A DNA stretch of 52,345 bases. Source: Rhodospirillales bacterium. GTDB lineage: Bacteria; Pseudomonadota; Alphaproteobacteria; Rhodospirillales; Casp-alpha2. The DNA lies in NCBI GenBank assembly GCA_013204265.1, contig JABMOG010000040.1, positions 1 through 52,345 on the forward strand. Direction: 5' to 3'. Shown here piece after piece: positions 43,125-51,616 of this stretch. Both the position numbers and the translations under genes were made by a program. The notes below the pieces were generated by a model. It was not told where the DNA came from. It made no database searches and worked only from the letters and a program-made list of their open reading frames with translations. Position 1 is the stretch's first letter. Each line of letters begins with the position of its first letter.

Positions 43125-44663
43125 ATGAAGAAACCGATTATCCTCGGACTTTCTGCGACGCTCAGAAATGCCCGATCTAGCGCCAGTGGTGCCAACCTGG
43201 TTCAGGAACTCGAGGGCCTTGATAGCCGTGAAAACCTGAATCAATTTATCACGGACCAGGCAAAAATTCATCTCGACCAGTTTATTGCAGCCGGACGTGC
43301 CGACGATGTCCCGTTCGACGAAATGTACCGGCGCCTCCGCAAACTGGGAGGAACACGCGGACTATCGAACAGCGAAGTCTGTCTGGTCGCCGCTCTTTGG
43401 GCAGCCCGCAATGGCGGGGTTCAGATCGAACATACTTCCCTGGCCGATCATTTTCCGGCAAGCGGCGAGGCCGTCGATATCGACAGGCTGAAACAACAAC
43501 TCCGTCAGGCAGATGGCATTATTTTGGCGACCCCTGTCTATTTCGGCGACCGCAGTTCCCTTAGCCAGGTCTTTATAGAAATGCTGCGAACCGACGAAAT
43601 TTTGCAGCGCGATCTGGCAGGAAAAATTTATGCCGGGATATCGGTTGGCGCAAAACGCAATGGTGGCCAGGAAACGGCGCTGATCTATCAAATGCTGGAT
43701 ATGGTCGATATGGGAATTCTCGCCGTCGGCAACGATTCAGAAACGACATCCCAATATGGCGGAACGGGCCATGCAGGCGATATTGGCACCATGCCGAAAG
43801 ATACCTATGGCATCGAAACCAGTCTTGGAGTCGGGCGGCGCATCGCGCACGTCGCGCTTTTGCTCGAAGCCGGGAAGGATTTTGTCCTGAATGACACGCT
43901 TCGATTGGGGCTGTGGATATTGCAGGATCGGGATGGCGAAATCGACAAGCGGTTGCGGCCCGTCATCGACTCGATCATTGCGGACGCGCAGTTGGATATC
44001 AAACTGAAAACGACGAATTTCACCGAAGATCCGATTCGTCCCTGCATCGCCTGTGACATTTGCCCGACCCATGTCGGCCCCGACACCGAGTACCGTTGCA
44101 TCATCGGATTGCAAAGTGATGGGCTTCTCAAACATCACCAGGATTTATTGGAAGTAGACGTCTTGATGCCGGCGGTATTTTCTCCGGGCAGCAGGGAAGG
44201 CCTGATTTCGGTCTACCAGCAATTCATGGAACGGACACGCTATCTTCGCCGCGGTGATTACGTTTTTTCGGATCGGCTGGTGGTGCCCATTGTATTTGTC
44301 GAGGTTGGCGTCAATGAACATATGGATGTCCGCATGCTGACTTCCTTTATTCGTCACCACACGGTGATGCAAAAGCCGGTTGTCGGACTGATACACAAAG
44401 GGAAGATATTGAATCCGGACGATGTTGCCAACGCGCTTCGCGCGGCCATCGCGCAAGGCAGACTGTTGTTGCAGGGCCGCCTCGCCGCCACCGATTCGAT
44501 GCCGGATAAGCTTCGCTATAATCCTGTAGGCTATATTCTTTCACAGGCCAAAGACCAGGAAACAGATAGTATTCACGCCCGCGAGTTGCTTGTGAAGCAA
44601 CGAAACAGGGATAGCCTGAGAGAAAAAGCAGAACGGCTTTCTATCGAAGATCCGACCTCTTGA
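43125..44663 (+). CDS. Tandem flavodoxin-like (NADPH-FMN reductase family) protein
   Basis: The 512-aa protein looks like two fused flavodoxin-fold modules. The first (1-260) has ILGLSATLRNARSSASG for phosphate binding and ATPVYFGDRSSLSQVFIEML for the flavin ring. The second (about 300-475) repeats the pattern as LMPAVFSPGSREGLISVYQQFMERT. At its start is a cysteine set C307xxC310xxC313 and C325, which may bind metal or an iron-sulfur centre. It could be an NAD(P)H-dependent flavin oxidoreductase working with the enolase-type enzyme. No close family member is recognised for the whole length. Confidence 0.65.
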   Translation: MKKPIILGLSATLRNARSSASGANLVQELEGLDSRENLNQFITDQAKIHLDQFIAAGRADDVPFDEMYRRLRKLGGTRGLSNSEVCLVAALWAARNGGVQIEHTSLADHFPASGEAVDIDRLKQQLRQADGIILATPVYFGDRSSLSQVFIEMLRTDEILQRDLAGKIYAGISVGAKRNGGQETALIYQMLDMVDMGILAVGNDSETTSQYGGTGHAGDIGTMPKDTYGIETSLGVGRRIAHVALLLEAGKDFVLNDTLRLGLWILQDRDGEIDKRLRPVIDSIIADAQLDIKLKTTNFTEDPIRPCIACDICPTHVGPDTEYRCIIGLQSDGLLKHHQDLLEVDVLMPAVFSPGSREGLISVYQQFMERTRYLRRGDYVFSDRLVVPIVFVEVGVNEHMDVRMLTSFIRHHTVMQKPVVGLIHKGKILNPDDVANALRAAIAQGRLLLQGRLAATDSMPDKLRYNPVGYILSQAKDQETDSIHARELLVKQRNRDSLREKAERLSIEDPTS

Positions 44664-44685
44664 AGCGCATCTCTGCCGGGTACAA

Positions 44686-46431
44686 ATGAATATATTTAGA
44701 CGATTTCTATCTGGTCTCACGAGGCCCTATCCAGAGCTGCCATTTGTCTATGGTCTGGTTCGTTCCTGTCTTGATGCCCGGGCTGAGCGGGTGAGTATAG
44801 ATGCGGTGGAGGCCGTTTTCACTGCCCATCCAGCGGCGCACCGGATGACGCGTGCCTGCATCGACTTTCTTGGCGATGCAGAGGCTGAGCGGGTTCTGAA
44901 GAAGGGCTTCCATCAAGTCATTGAAGAACGGATGCGGTTTCTCGCCCTGCGCGCCGACCCCCCGTCCGCTTATGGGTTTGCCGCCGACGGCATTATCCCG
45001 CCGGGCGACCATCCACTCGATGATACCGCCAGGGCGGCTCTTGGTGACGATGATCAGTTGGCGGCTTTCGCACCTGTTCGGTATGGCCTGCCGATGCGCG
45101 GCACCCACCTGTTCCAGATCGTTATCCGGTCGATATTATTTGTCAGCGAAGCGGTCGAAATTTATTTTCGGTTTGGGGTCCGCAATCCGAAAAGACAATC
45201 ATTCCGTGTTGGCACGCCGCACGCCATCAACCAGAACAACTGGGGCGCCATGCGTAAGGCCCTGGAAGATTTGGATATGTGGACAGACGACGCTTTGGTC
45301 ACGGTTCTCGATCGACCCGATCTGACCCCGCCGCCGCCTGGTGCGCCGCCCTGTATTGATCTGGAGGCGGCGCCGGTCGACCGCCGCCGTTGGTGGACCG
45401 AAGTTATGCGGCCCGGTTTGCGCTTGCTTCGCGCCGCTTTATGGAACGCGTTCCGCCATCCCGGCGACCCTGTATCGGTTCAACTATCGCTGGAAGCCAT
45501 TAAGTTCACACGCGCCTCGCTGCCGATTTGGCGTCTGGCTCATAATCTGCAACTCGGTTCTTATATTGATGCCGAGGAATACACGGTGCGTCAGGGATTA
45601 AAATCGATCATTCTTGGAAAGCAGGGCACCCAGTTGGTCCGCTGGCCCCATTCGCAAATGGATGATCAGGGCGTCGCACTCAGCTACATGAGCTATCATT
45701 TGTTTCTTTCCGGTGGACCGTATGTATCGCGAATTTCATCTGCGACCCGCGCGCCGCGCTGCAAAGACGGATTTGTCGGATTATACCGTAATGACAGCCA
45801 TATGATTGCTAACCAGAGCGTCGACAAAACCTATGATCACGCGGTAACGACACACCGGAACACCGGCGGCAAGGTGCTGGCCTATTTCGGGGCCGGTCCC
45901 GATCCGCATGTGGCGCCCATCTACCGCGCCAGCCTGTACGCCGCCTTGCGCCAGGTCGCCATGCGCGATGACTGGATGATGGTGATCAAGACCAAAGGTC
46001 ACAGGCCCTATGGCATGTATTCAGGGTTCGTTGCCGACTCTCCGCTGTTTGCAGAATTGCAGAAGGCGGGAAAGGTTGTTCTCGTTGATTATTTCCGACC
46101 GTTTTTCGAGCCGTGTCCGGCTGGTTGGCTGATCGACGTCATGGATGTTGGCATCGGCACCGGCTCGATACAAATCGAGGCTTTAACTCAGGGAAAACCG
46201 ACCCTGAGCTATATGCCGGTTGGCGATGATTCTGAACTGAACAACACCCTTCGCGACCATGCCCTGTGGCACGAAACGGTAGATGGTTTCGAGGCCGCCT
46301 TAGCGGATTTTCTGGACAACCCGACCCAGACAAATATTCCCTATGACTGGTTTCGTGAACAGTTTGACCCCTTCGGTGACGATCAGGCGCTCAGCCGTAT
46401 TGCCCGGTTATTATGGGCGCCTGCCGCTTGA
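44686..46431 (+). CDS. Probable GT-B-fold glycosyltransferase, family unknown
   Basis: The 581-aa protein is not assigned to a known family. Its second half shows GT-B-like features: VLAYFGAGPDPHVAPIYRASL, an MMVIKTKGHRP strand, DVMDVGIGTGSIQIEALTQGKPTLSY with the Glu and Gly-Lys-Pro of nucleotide-sugar sites, and LRDHALWHETV. The N-terminal half is Arg-rich and helical. A role in transferring a nonulosonate or a neighbouring sugar is plausible because few other transferases are present. The last 19 bp overlap the next gene. Confidence 0.5.
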   Translation: MNIFRRFLSGLTRPYPELPFVYGLVRSCLDARAERVSIDAVEAVFTAHPAAHRMTRACIDFLGDAEAERVLKKGFHQVIEERMRFLALRADPPSAYGFAADGIIPPGDHPLDDTARAALGDDDQLAAFAPVRYGLPMRGTHLFQIVIRSILFVSEAVEIYFRFGVRNPKRQSFRVGTPHAINQNNWGAMRKALEDLDMWTDDALVTVLDRPDLTPPPPGAPPCIDLEAAPVDRRRWWTEVMRPGLRLLRAALWNAFRHPGDPVSVQLSLEAIKFTRASLPIWRLAHNLQLGSYIDAEEYTVRQGLKSIILGKQGTQLVRWPHSQMDDQGVALSYMSYHLFLSGGPYVSRISSATRAPRCKDGFVGLYRNDSHMIANQSVDKTYDHAVTTHRNTGGKVLAYFGAGPDPHVAPIYRASLYAALRQVAMRDDWMMVIKTKGHRPYGMYSGFVADSPLFAELQKAGKVVLVDYFRPFFEPCPAGWLIDVMDVGIGTGSIQIEALTQGKPTLSYMPVGDDSELNNTLRDHALWHETVDGFEAALADFLDNPTQTNIPYDWFREQFDPFGDDQALSRIARLLWAPAA

Positions 46432-47240
46432 AATTTTCCGTCTCCAACATCGGCCTGCCCGCCGGCGATCATCTTGACACCCTGCCCAAATTGGCCGAGA
46501 TGGGGTTGGCTGCCATCGAAGTCGCGCCGAGCCGGGTCTGGTCCGACACCTGGCATGGCCTGGATAGCGGACAGGTCGCCAATTACCGGCGCGCCATCGA
46601 AGCCGCCGGACTTGGCGTCGTTGGCCTGCATTCCCTGTTTTTCGATCATCCGGAACTGGGATTGTTCCGCGACCCCGAGACCCGCATCCAAACCCAGGAT
46701 TTTATGGTGCATCTGTCCGCCATCTGCCGCGATCTGGGGGGCCACACCCTGATTTATGGTGGCGGGCGACGGCGCGGCGACATTGCAGCGGATACCGCCC
46801 GCACCGAGGCGCTCGATTTTTTAGGCCAGTTATCCCATCGCATCGCCGACCATGGAACCTGTTTCTGTTTCGAACCGCTTGGCCCCTTGGATACGGACTT
46901 CATTAATTCGGTTGACGATTCCATCGATCTGGTCCGCGCCCTCGACGTTCCGCAATTACAGGTGCAGATCGACGCCAAAGCGCTGGTCGAAAATGACGAG
47001 GTCGACCCAGACGTTTTCGAAAGCGCCAAGCCCTGGCTGGTTCATTATCACGCCAACGAACCCGGCCTGGGTGTGCTGGGAAGTTCTGGCAGGGTCGATC
47101 ATGGCGCCCTGGGCCGGATGCTCGGCTCCATCGGCTATGATAGATATGTCTCCATCGAACAACGAATGCTAAACCAGGACGACCCCCTGGCCGATTTAGC
47201 CGAAAGCTTCCGTGTCCTGAAACAAAACTATTCCGCCTGA
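46413..47240 (+). CDS. Sugar phosphate isomerase/epimerase (TIM barrel, xylose isomerase-like)
   Basis: The 275-aa protein is an AP-endonuclease-2-type barrel: KFSVSNIGLPAGDHLDTLPKLAEMGLAAIEVAPSRVW at the start (shown in parts by strand 1 and helix 1), VGLHSLFFDHPELGLF, LIYGGGRRRG, FCFEPLG with a metal Glu, LQVQIDAK with an Asp, HYHANEPG with His, and YVSIEQR with the last Glu. It should isomerise or epimerise a sugar or keto acid. TTG 46428 (TTGA overlap with the previous stop) may be the true start in place of ATG 46413. It begins the last gene group of the window. Confidence 0.78.
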   Translation: MGACRLKFSVSNIGLPAGDHLDTLPKLAEMGLAAIEVAPSRVWSDTWHGLDSGQVANYRRAIEAAGLGVVGLHSLFFDHPELGLFRDPETRIQTQDFMVHLSAICRDLGGHTLIYGGGRRRGDIAADTARTEALDFLGQLSHRIADHGTCFCFEPLGPLDTDFINSVDDSIDLVRALDVPQLQVQIDAKALVENDEVDPDVFESAKPWLVHYHANEPGLGVLGSSGRVDHGALGRMLGSIGYDRYVSIEQRMLNQDDPLADLAESFRVLKQNYSA

Positions 47241-47254
47241 AAGAGCCCCGCCCC

Positions 47255-48367
47255 ATGCCCGACTTGCGTTTCACTCCACCCGCGCCACGCGGACCGTTGG
47301 CCGGTTCGGACCGGGTCCGCTTCAATCACTTCGACAGCCAGTTTCGACCGATTGGCGAGCTGTGGCTGGATCGCGGCGAATGTATTGACCCGGAACTGAC
47401 CGGTTTGGTGATGTCGTTGCTGGCCGACATACCGTCTCATGCGGTGTTTGCCTATCCGTCGCCGGGGCCGTTTTATCGCAAGCTGGCGGCGCACTTGAAA
47501 TTAAACGCCGACCGCCTGCTGCTGACTCAAGGGTCCGACGGGGCCATCAGATCGGTATTTGAAACCTATATCGAGCCCGGCGACAAGGTATTGCTGACCC
47601 AGCCGACGTATCAGATGTATGGCGTCTATGGCGCCGCCTTCGGGGCGGACATGCACTTTGTTTCCTACCGCATCGAAAACGGCCTGCCGGCCTTGAGCGC
47701 CGAAGAAATGATAACGGAAATCCGGACCATCGGCCCGAAACTGGTCGGCCTGCCGTTCCCCGACAATCCCATCGGTTTCGGCTTTTCACTTGAAGAGCTA
47801 CGCGCCATCATCGAAGCCGCCGGCGAGGTCGGCGCGTTGATGCTGGTCGATGAAGCCTATTACCCCTTCCACCCTCATACCGCCCTGCCGCTGATCGAAG
47901 AATACGGCCACCTGATCGTGGCGCGTACATTTTCCAAGGCCTGGGGCATGGCCGGCATTCGCTTGGGGTTCGCCGCCGCCCCGCCTGAAATTACGACCAT
48001 GCTGCACAAATCCCGGCCGATGATCGAAGCCGACGGCATGGCGCTGGACCTGGCCGGGCGAATGCTCGACCATGAAGACGCCGTTAACGCATCCATCGAA
48101 CGCCTGGTCGATGGACGCAAGATGTTCGCCGCCGCCATGGCGGACCTGGGATATGGCGTTATCGACACGCCGTGCAATTTCGTTCATGTGGATTTCGGCG
48201 AAGACCGGGCGGCCATCGAGACGGCGCTTGTCGGCATCGCCCGATACCGGGTTTTCCCCGATCCGCTGTTGGGCGATTATCTGCGGTTCACGACGACGAC
48301 GCGTGATTTATTCAAACCGGTCATTGATTGCATTGCCGCCGCCACCAAACAAGGAGCCACTGACTAA
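47255..48367 (+). CDS. HisC-like class I/II aminotransferase
   Basis: The 370-aa protein resembles histidinol-phosphate aminotransferase: AYPSPGPFYRKLAAHL, LTQGSDGAIRSVFETYIEPGD (split here as strand and helix), LPFPDNPIG in place of the usual NPNNPTG, VDEAYYPF, and TFSKAWGMAGIRLGF with the PLP Lys. In glycan loci such enzymes act on amino acids or sugar-like alcohol phosphates. No histidine operon is near, so a glycan-specific role is likelier. Confidence 0.8.
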   Translation: MPDLRFTPPAPRGPLAGSDRVRFNHFDSQFRPIGELWLDRGECIDPELTGLVMSLLADIPSHAVFAYPSPGPFYRKLAAHLKLNADRLLLTQGSDGAIRSVFETYIEPGDKVLLTQPTYQMYGVYGAAFGADMHFVSYRIENGLPALSAEEMITEIRTIGPKLVGLPFPDNPIGFGFSLEELRAIIEAAGEVGALMLVDEAYYPFHPHTALPLIEEYGHLIVARTFSKAWGMAGIRLGFAAAPPEITTMLHKSRPMIEADGMALDLAGRMLDHEDAVNASIERLVDGRKMFAAAMADLGYGVIDTPCNFVHVDFGEDRAAIETALVGIARYRVFPDPLLGDYLRFTTTTRDLFKPVIDCIAAATKQGATD

Positions 48368-49482
48368 TGCCTGCTGTCGTTATCGCTATCATCGGGTGCG
48401 GCCGGGTTGCCGGACACCACTGTTCATTCATTCGGGATATGGAGGGGCTTGAACTGGCCGCCGTATGTGATTTGGCGGAAGACCGCGCCGCCGCTTTTGG
48501 CGCCGAATATAGCGCTCCCTACTATACCAATTACCACGACATGTTTGCCGCTCACCCGGAAATTTCGGTCGTCGCCATCGTCACCCCATCGGGCATGCAT
48601 TTCGAACATGCCATGGCGGTCATGGAACGTTACAAAAAACATATCATCGTCGAAAAGCCGACGTTCATGCGGCCTGAACAATTGATCGCCGCCTACGCCA
48701 CGGCCGACAAGCTTGGCCTGCGTATTTTCCCAGTTTTCCAGAACCGCATGAACAAGGCGGTGCGCCGGGTGCGCGCCGCCCTGGATGCCGGTGAACTGGG
48801 CGACATCCGGCTGGTCGGCGTGCGGGTCCGCTGGTGCCGGCCGCAACGGTATTACGATCTGGCCCCGTGGCGGGGCACGCTGACTCACGATGGCGGGGCG
48901 TTGACCAATCAGGGCATTCATCATGTCGATTTGCTGCGCTACCTGGGCGGCCCGGTCGAAACCGTCAGCGCCACCATGGCCACCATGGGTGTGGATATTG
49001 AAGCCGAAGATGCCGTCGTCGCGACGCTGGGGTATGTAAACGGCGCCATTGGTTCGCTGGAAGTCACCACCGCCGCGCGCCCCGATGATTTCGAGGCATC
49101 GATCTCGCTGGTCGGCTCCGAAGGCATGGCCCAAATCGGCGGCGTTGCCGTCAACGAATTACAAATCTTCACGCCCGATCCCGCGGCCTGTGCCGCCAAT
49201 AGCGAAGACTTTCTCGGCATCAAGGGCAAGGGCGCGGTGTACGGGTACGGTCATGGCGAGATGTACGCCAGTATCGCTGATCATTTCATCAGTGGCGCAC
49301 CGTTCCTGGTCGACCGTGACGATTGCCTGGCGACCATCCGACTGCTGCACGCGTTTTACCGATCCGACGAAACGGGCGTTCGGGTCAGGGTGGACAGCGA
49401 CGAGCAGTCCTCGCGACTGGGCGGCGACAACGACGCCATCAGCGATTTGTACCGCACCCCCGAACCGGCAACCGGCGCATGA
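48367..49482 (+). CDS. Gfo/Idh/MocA-family oxidoreductase
   Basis: The 371-aa protein begins IAIIGCGRVAGHHCSFI, an NAD(P)-binding loop, and has HIIVEKPTFM with the full EKP motif. DGGALTNQGIHHVDLLRYLGG holds the GxxxDxxxH-type catalytic stretch. It resembles WlbA/WbpB-like enzymes that oxidise C3 of UDP-sugars, though that substrate is not proven. It overlaps the HisC-like stop by one base (TAATG) and the next Gfo gene by four (ATGA). Confidence 0.83.
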   Translation: MPAVVIAIIGCGRVAGHHCSFIRDMEGLELAAVCDLAEDRAAAFGAEYSAPYYTNYHDMFAAHPEISVVAIVTPSGMHFEHAMAVMERYKKHIIVEKPTFMRPEQLIAAYATADKLGLRIFPVFQNRMNKAVRRVRAALDAGELGDIRLVGVRVRWCRPQRYYDLAPWRGTLTHDGGALTNQGIHHVDLLRYLGGPVETVSATMATMGVDIEAEDAVVATLGYVNGAIGSLEVTTAARPDDFEASISLVGSEGMAQIGGVAVNELQIFTPDPAACAANSEDFLGIKGKGAVYGYGHGEMYASIADHFISGAPFLVDRDDCLATIRLLHAFYRSDETGVRVRVDSDEQSSRLGGDNDAISDLYRTPEPATGA

Positions 49483-50540
49483 GCGATCCGTCGAGCACAC
49501 CCTTACGCGTCGGCATCGCCGGATACGGCGTCGTCGGCAAGCGTCGCCATCATTTTATCGATGCCCATCCGGATATGAAACTGATCGCCGTTTGTGACAG
49601 AACCTTCGACGGCACCGGAACCCTTGACGGCGGCGCGACCCACTACACCACATACACCGAACTGCTTGGCAAAAGTCTCGACGTGCTGTTTGTGTGCATG
49701 ACCAATGACATCGCCCCGGACGTCACCATCGCCGGGTTGGACCGGGGCCTGCATGTGTTTTGCGAAAAGCCGCCGGGCCGCGACGTCGCGGATATCGTTC
49801 GAGTTTGCCAAAAGCACGCCGAAACGCCGCATCTGAAACTGAAATACGGTTTCAATCACCGCTATCATGATTCCGTGCGGGACGCGCTGGCCATTGTCGA
49901 ATCAGGCGAGCTTGGCGCGGTGATCAATTTACGCGGTGTGTACGGCAAATCGAAATTCGTCAGCTTTGGGGAAAATTCCGACTGGCGGGTCACGCGGGCC
50001 ATCGCCGGCGGCGGCATCCTGCTCGATCAGGGTATTCACATGGTCGATCTGATGCGCCTGTTCGGAGGTGAATTTACCGACATCAGCAGTTTTATTTCCA
50101 ACGATTACTGGAAACATGACGTCGAAGACAACGCCTACGCCCTGATGCGGGGCAAGGGTGTCGTCGCCATGCTGCACTCCTCGGCGACGCAATGGCGGCA
50201 TCGTTTTAACCTTGAGGTCACCTTGCAGCGCGGGTCGCTTATTTTGAGCGGTATTTTGTCGGGAACCAAAAGTTATGGCGCCGAGACCCTGACCATCGCG
50301 CGCGCCGCCGCCGATGACCTGGGCGACCCCGACGAGGAAACCCGCGAATATACGAACGATCCTTCATGGGCCGATGAAATAGCCGAATTTGCCACAGCGG
50401 TCAGGGAAGATATTCCGATCACCAACGGTTCCGTCGAAGAAGCCTTGAAAACCATGCAACTGGTCTACGCGATTTATTGCGCGGATCCCGACTGGCGCGC
50501 GCGCTGGCGGTTAACCGACGGTGTGCCGGAATTACCATGA
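49479..50540 (+). CDS. Gfo/Idh/MocA-family oxidoreductase
   Basis: The 353-aa protein carries VGIAGYGVVGKRRHHFI for NAD(P), VFCEKPPGRD with EKP, and GGILLDQGIHMVDLMRLFGG for the catalytic His region. ATG 49479 overlaps the preceding stop; an upstream in-frame start would run through the neighbour. Two adjacent but divergent Gfo/Idh genes suggest two redox steps on one sugar. Confidence 0.83.
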   Translation: MSDPSSTPLRVGIAGYGVVGKRRHHFIDAHPDMKLIAVCDRTFDGTGTLDGGATHYTTYTELLGKSLDVLFVCMTNDIAPDVTIAGLDRGLHVFCEKPPGRDVADIVRVCQKHAETPHLKLKYGFNHRYHDSVRDALAIVESGELGAVINLRGVYGKSKFVSFGENSDWRVTRAIAGGGILLDQGIHMVDLMRLFGGEFTDISSFISNDYWKHDVEDNAYALMRGKGVVAMLHSSATQWRHRFNLEVTLQRGSLILSGILSGTKSYGAETLTIARAAADDLGDPDEETREYTNDPSWADEIAEFATAVREDIPITNGSVEEALKTMQLVYAIYCADPDWRARWRLTDGVPELP

Positions 50541-51616
50541 ATACGGAAAACCCCGTTTGCGGAATTTGCGGCGCGCAAAAAGCCTTCCGCCTGAACATTG
50601 AAACGTTCTTCTTTCCGGACCAATCTCACACGCCGGACTTTCACACGTTTGACAATTACCTGTGCCGGGGTTGCGGTATTGTTTTCGCCCATCCCCAACC
50701 AGACGAAGCGGCGCTTGCGCGGTATTACGATTCGGCTTACCGGCAAAGCCCCCATGCCGACACCATCGGCGGACAGAAAATTGATATCCCGATCTATCCG
50801 GAAAAGATGGGCCCCAGCTTTGCGCGTTTCAGGAATTTGCACGATGCGATCCGGGCGCTCGCCGCCAGCCATGCCGATTGCCTGCCGGGAAGCGAAGACA
50901 CCATCGTCGATCTGGGCGCCTATCAAGGCCTGATGGCATACGCGGCGACCAAGGTCTGGGGTTGCCAAGGCATCGCCATCGATTACAACCGGGATGGCAT
51001 CGCCTTCGCGCGGGACTTTCTGGGCCTGAAACTTTCACGGTCGACCGATGACCTGTTTGCAGAAACCTTCACCCACAAACCCCGTTTCGTGACCATGTTC
51101 CATTCCCTGGAACATCTGCGTGAACCGGAACGGTTTCTTGTCCATCTAAGGCAAAATATCCTGGCCGAATACGGCTATCTTTATGTGGAAGTGCCAAACC
51201 TGTACGGCACGCCGCTTGCCGACCCGACCCATTTTTATACCTACAGCAAGCAAAGCCTGACCTATGTGCTGGAAAAATCCGGCTACCGGATTTTGCATCT
51301 GTCGTTAAGCGGCCATCCGCAAGTCGCCAACTTCCTTGGCCGCAACGAGGAACAGAATATCATCTGTATTGCCCGGCCGGACCCTGCACTCGCCGCTCCG
51401 ATCGCTCCTGAAATCGATGCCGAACAGGTGCAGCGCGACATCCGTCGCCATTACCTGGTCCACGGTGGGCGTGGCGTGGCCCGCCAGTTGCGCCTGGTGA
51501 TCAGCGAAGCCGTGCGCCTGGTTTACTATTTTGTCTTTGCCGTCGTCCTTGATCGAGTCGCCCCAGGAATGTCGCGCCGTCTGCTGAAAATAATCAGGGG
51601 AAGATCGTTATCATGA
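50537..51616 (+). CDS. Zinc-finger class I SAM methyltransferase (C-methyltransferase-like)
   Basis: The 359-aa protein starts with a zinc-binding-like pair, CGICG (near residue 8) and CRGCG (near 43), as in sugar C-methyltransferases and Methyltransf_23-type proteins. The SAM core follows: TIVDLGAYQGLMAYAA, GIAIDYN, FVTMFHSLEHLREPERFL and YLYVEVPN. The C-terminus has a hydrophobic, basic stretch (LVYYFVFAVVLDRV) that may touch the membrane. ATG 50537 overlaps the previous stop (ATGA). Confidence 0.78.
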   Translation: MNTENPVCGICGAQKAFRLNIETFFFPDQSHTPDFHTFDNYLCRGCGIVFAHPQPDEAALARYYDSAYRQSPHADTIGGQKIDIPIYPEKMGPSFARFRNLHDAIRALAASHADCLPGSEDTIVDLGAYQGLMAYAATKVWGCQGIAIDYNRDGIAFARDFLGLKLSRSTDDLFAETFTHKPRFVTMFHSLEHLREPERFLVHLRQNILAEYGYLYVEVPNLYGTPLADPTHFYTYSKQSLTYVLEKSGYRILHLSLSGHPQVANFLGRNEEQNIICIARPDPALAAPIAPEIDAEQVQRDIRRHYLVHGGRGVARQLRLVISEAVRLVYYFVFAVVLDRVAPGMSRRLLKIIRGRSLS

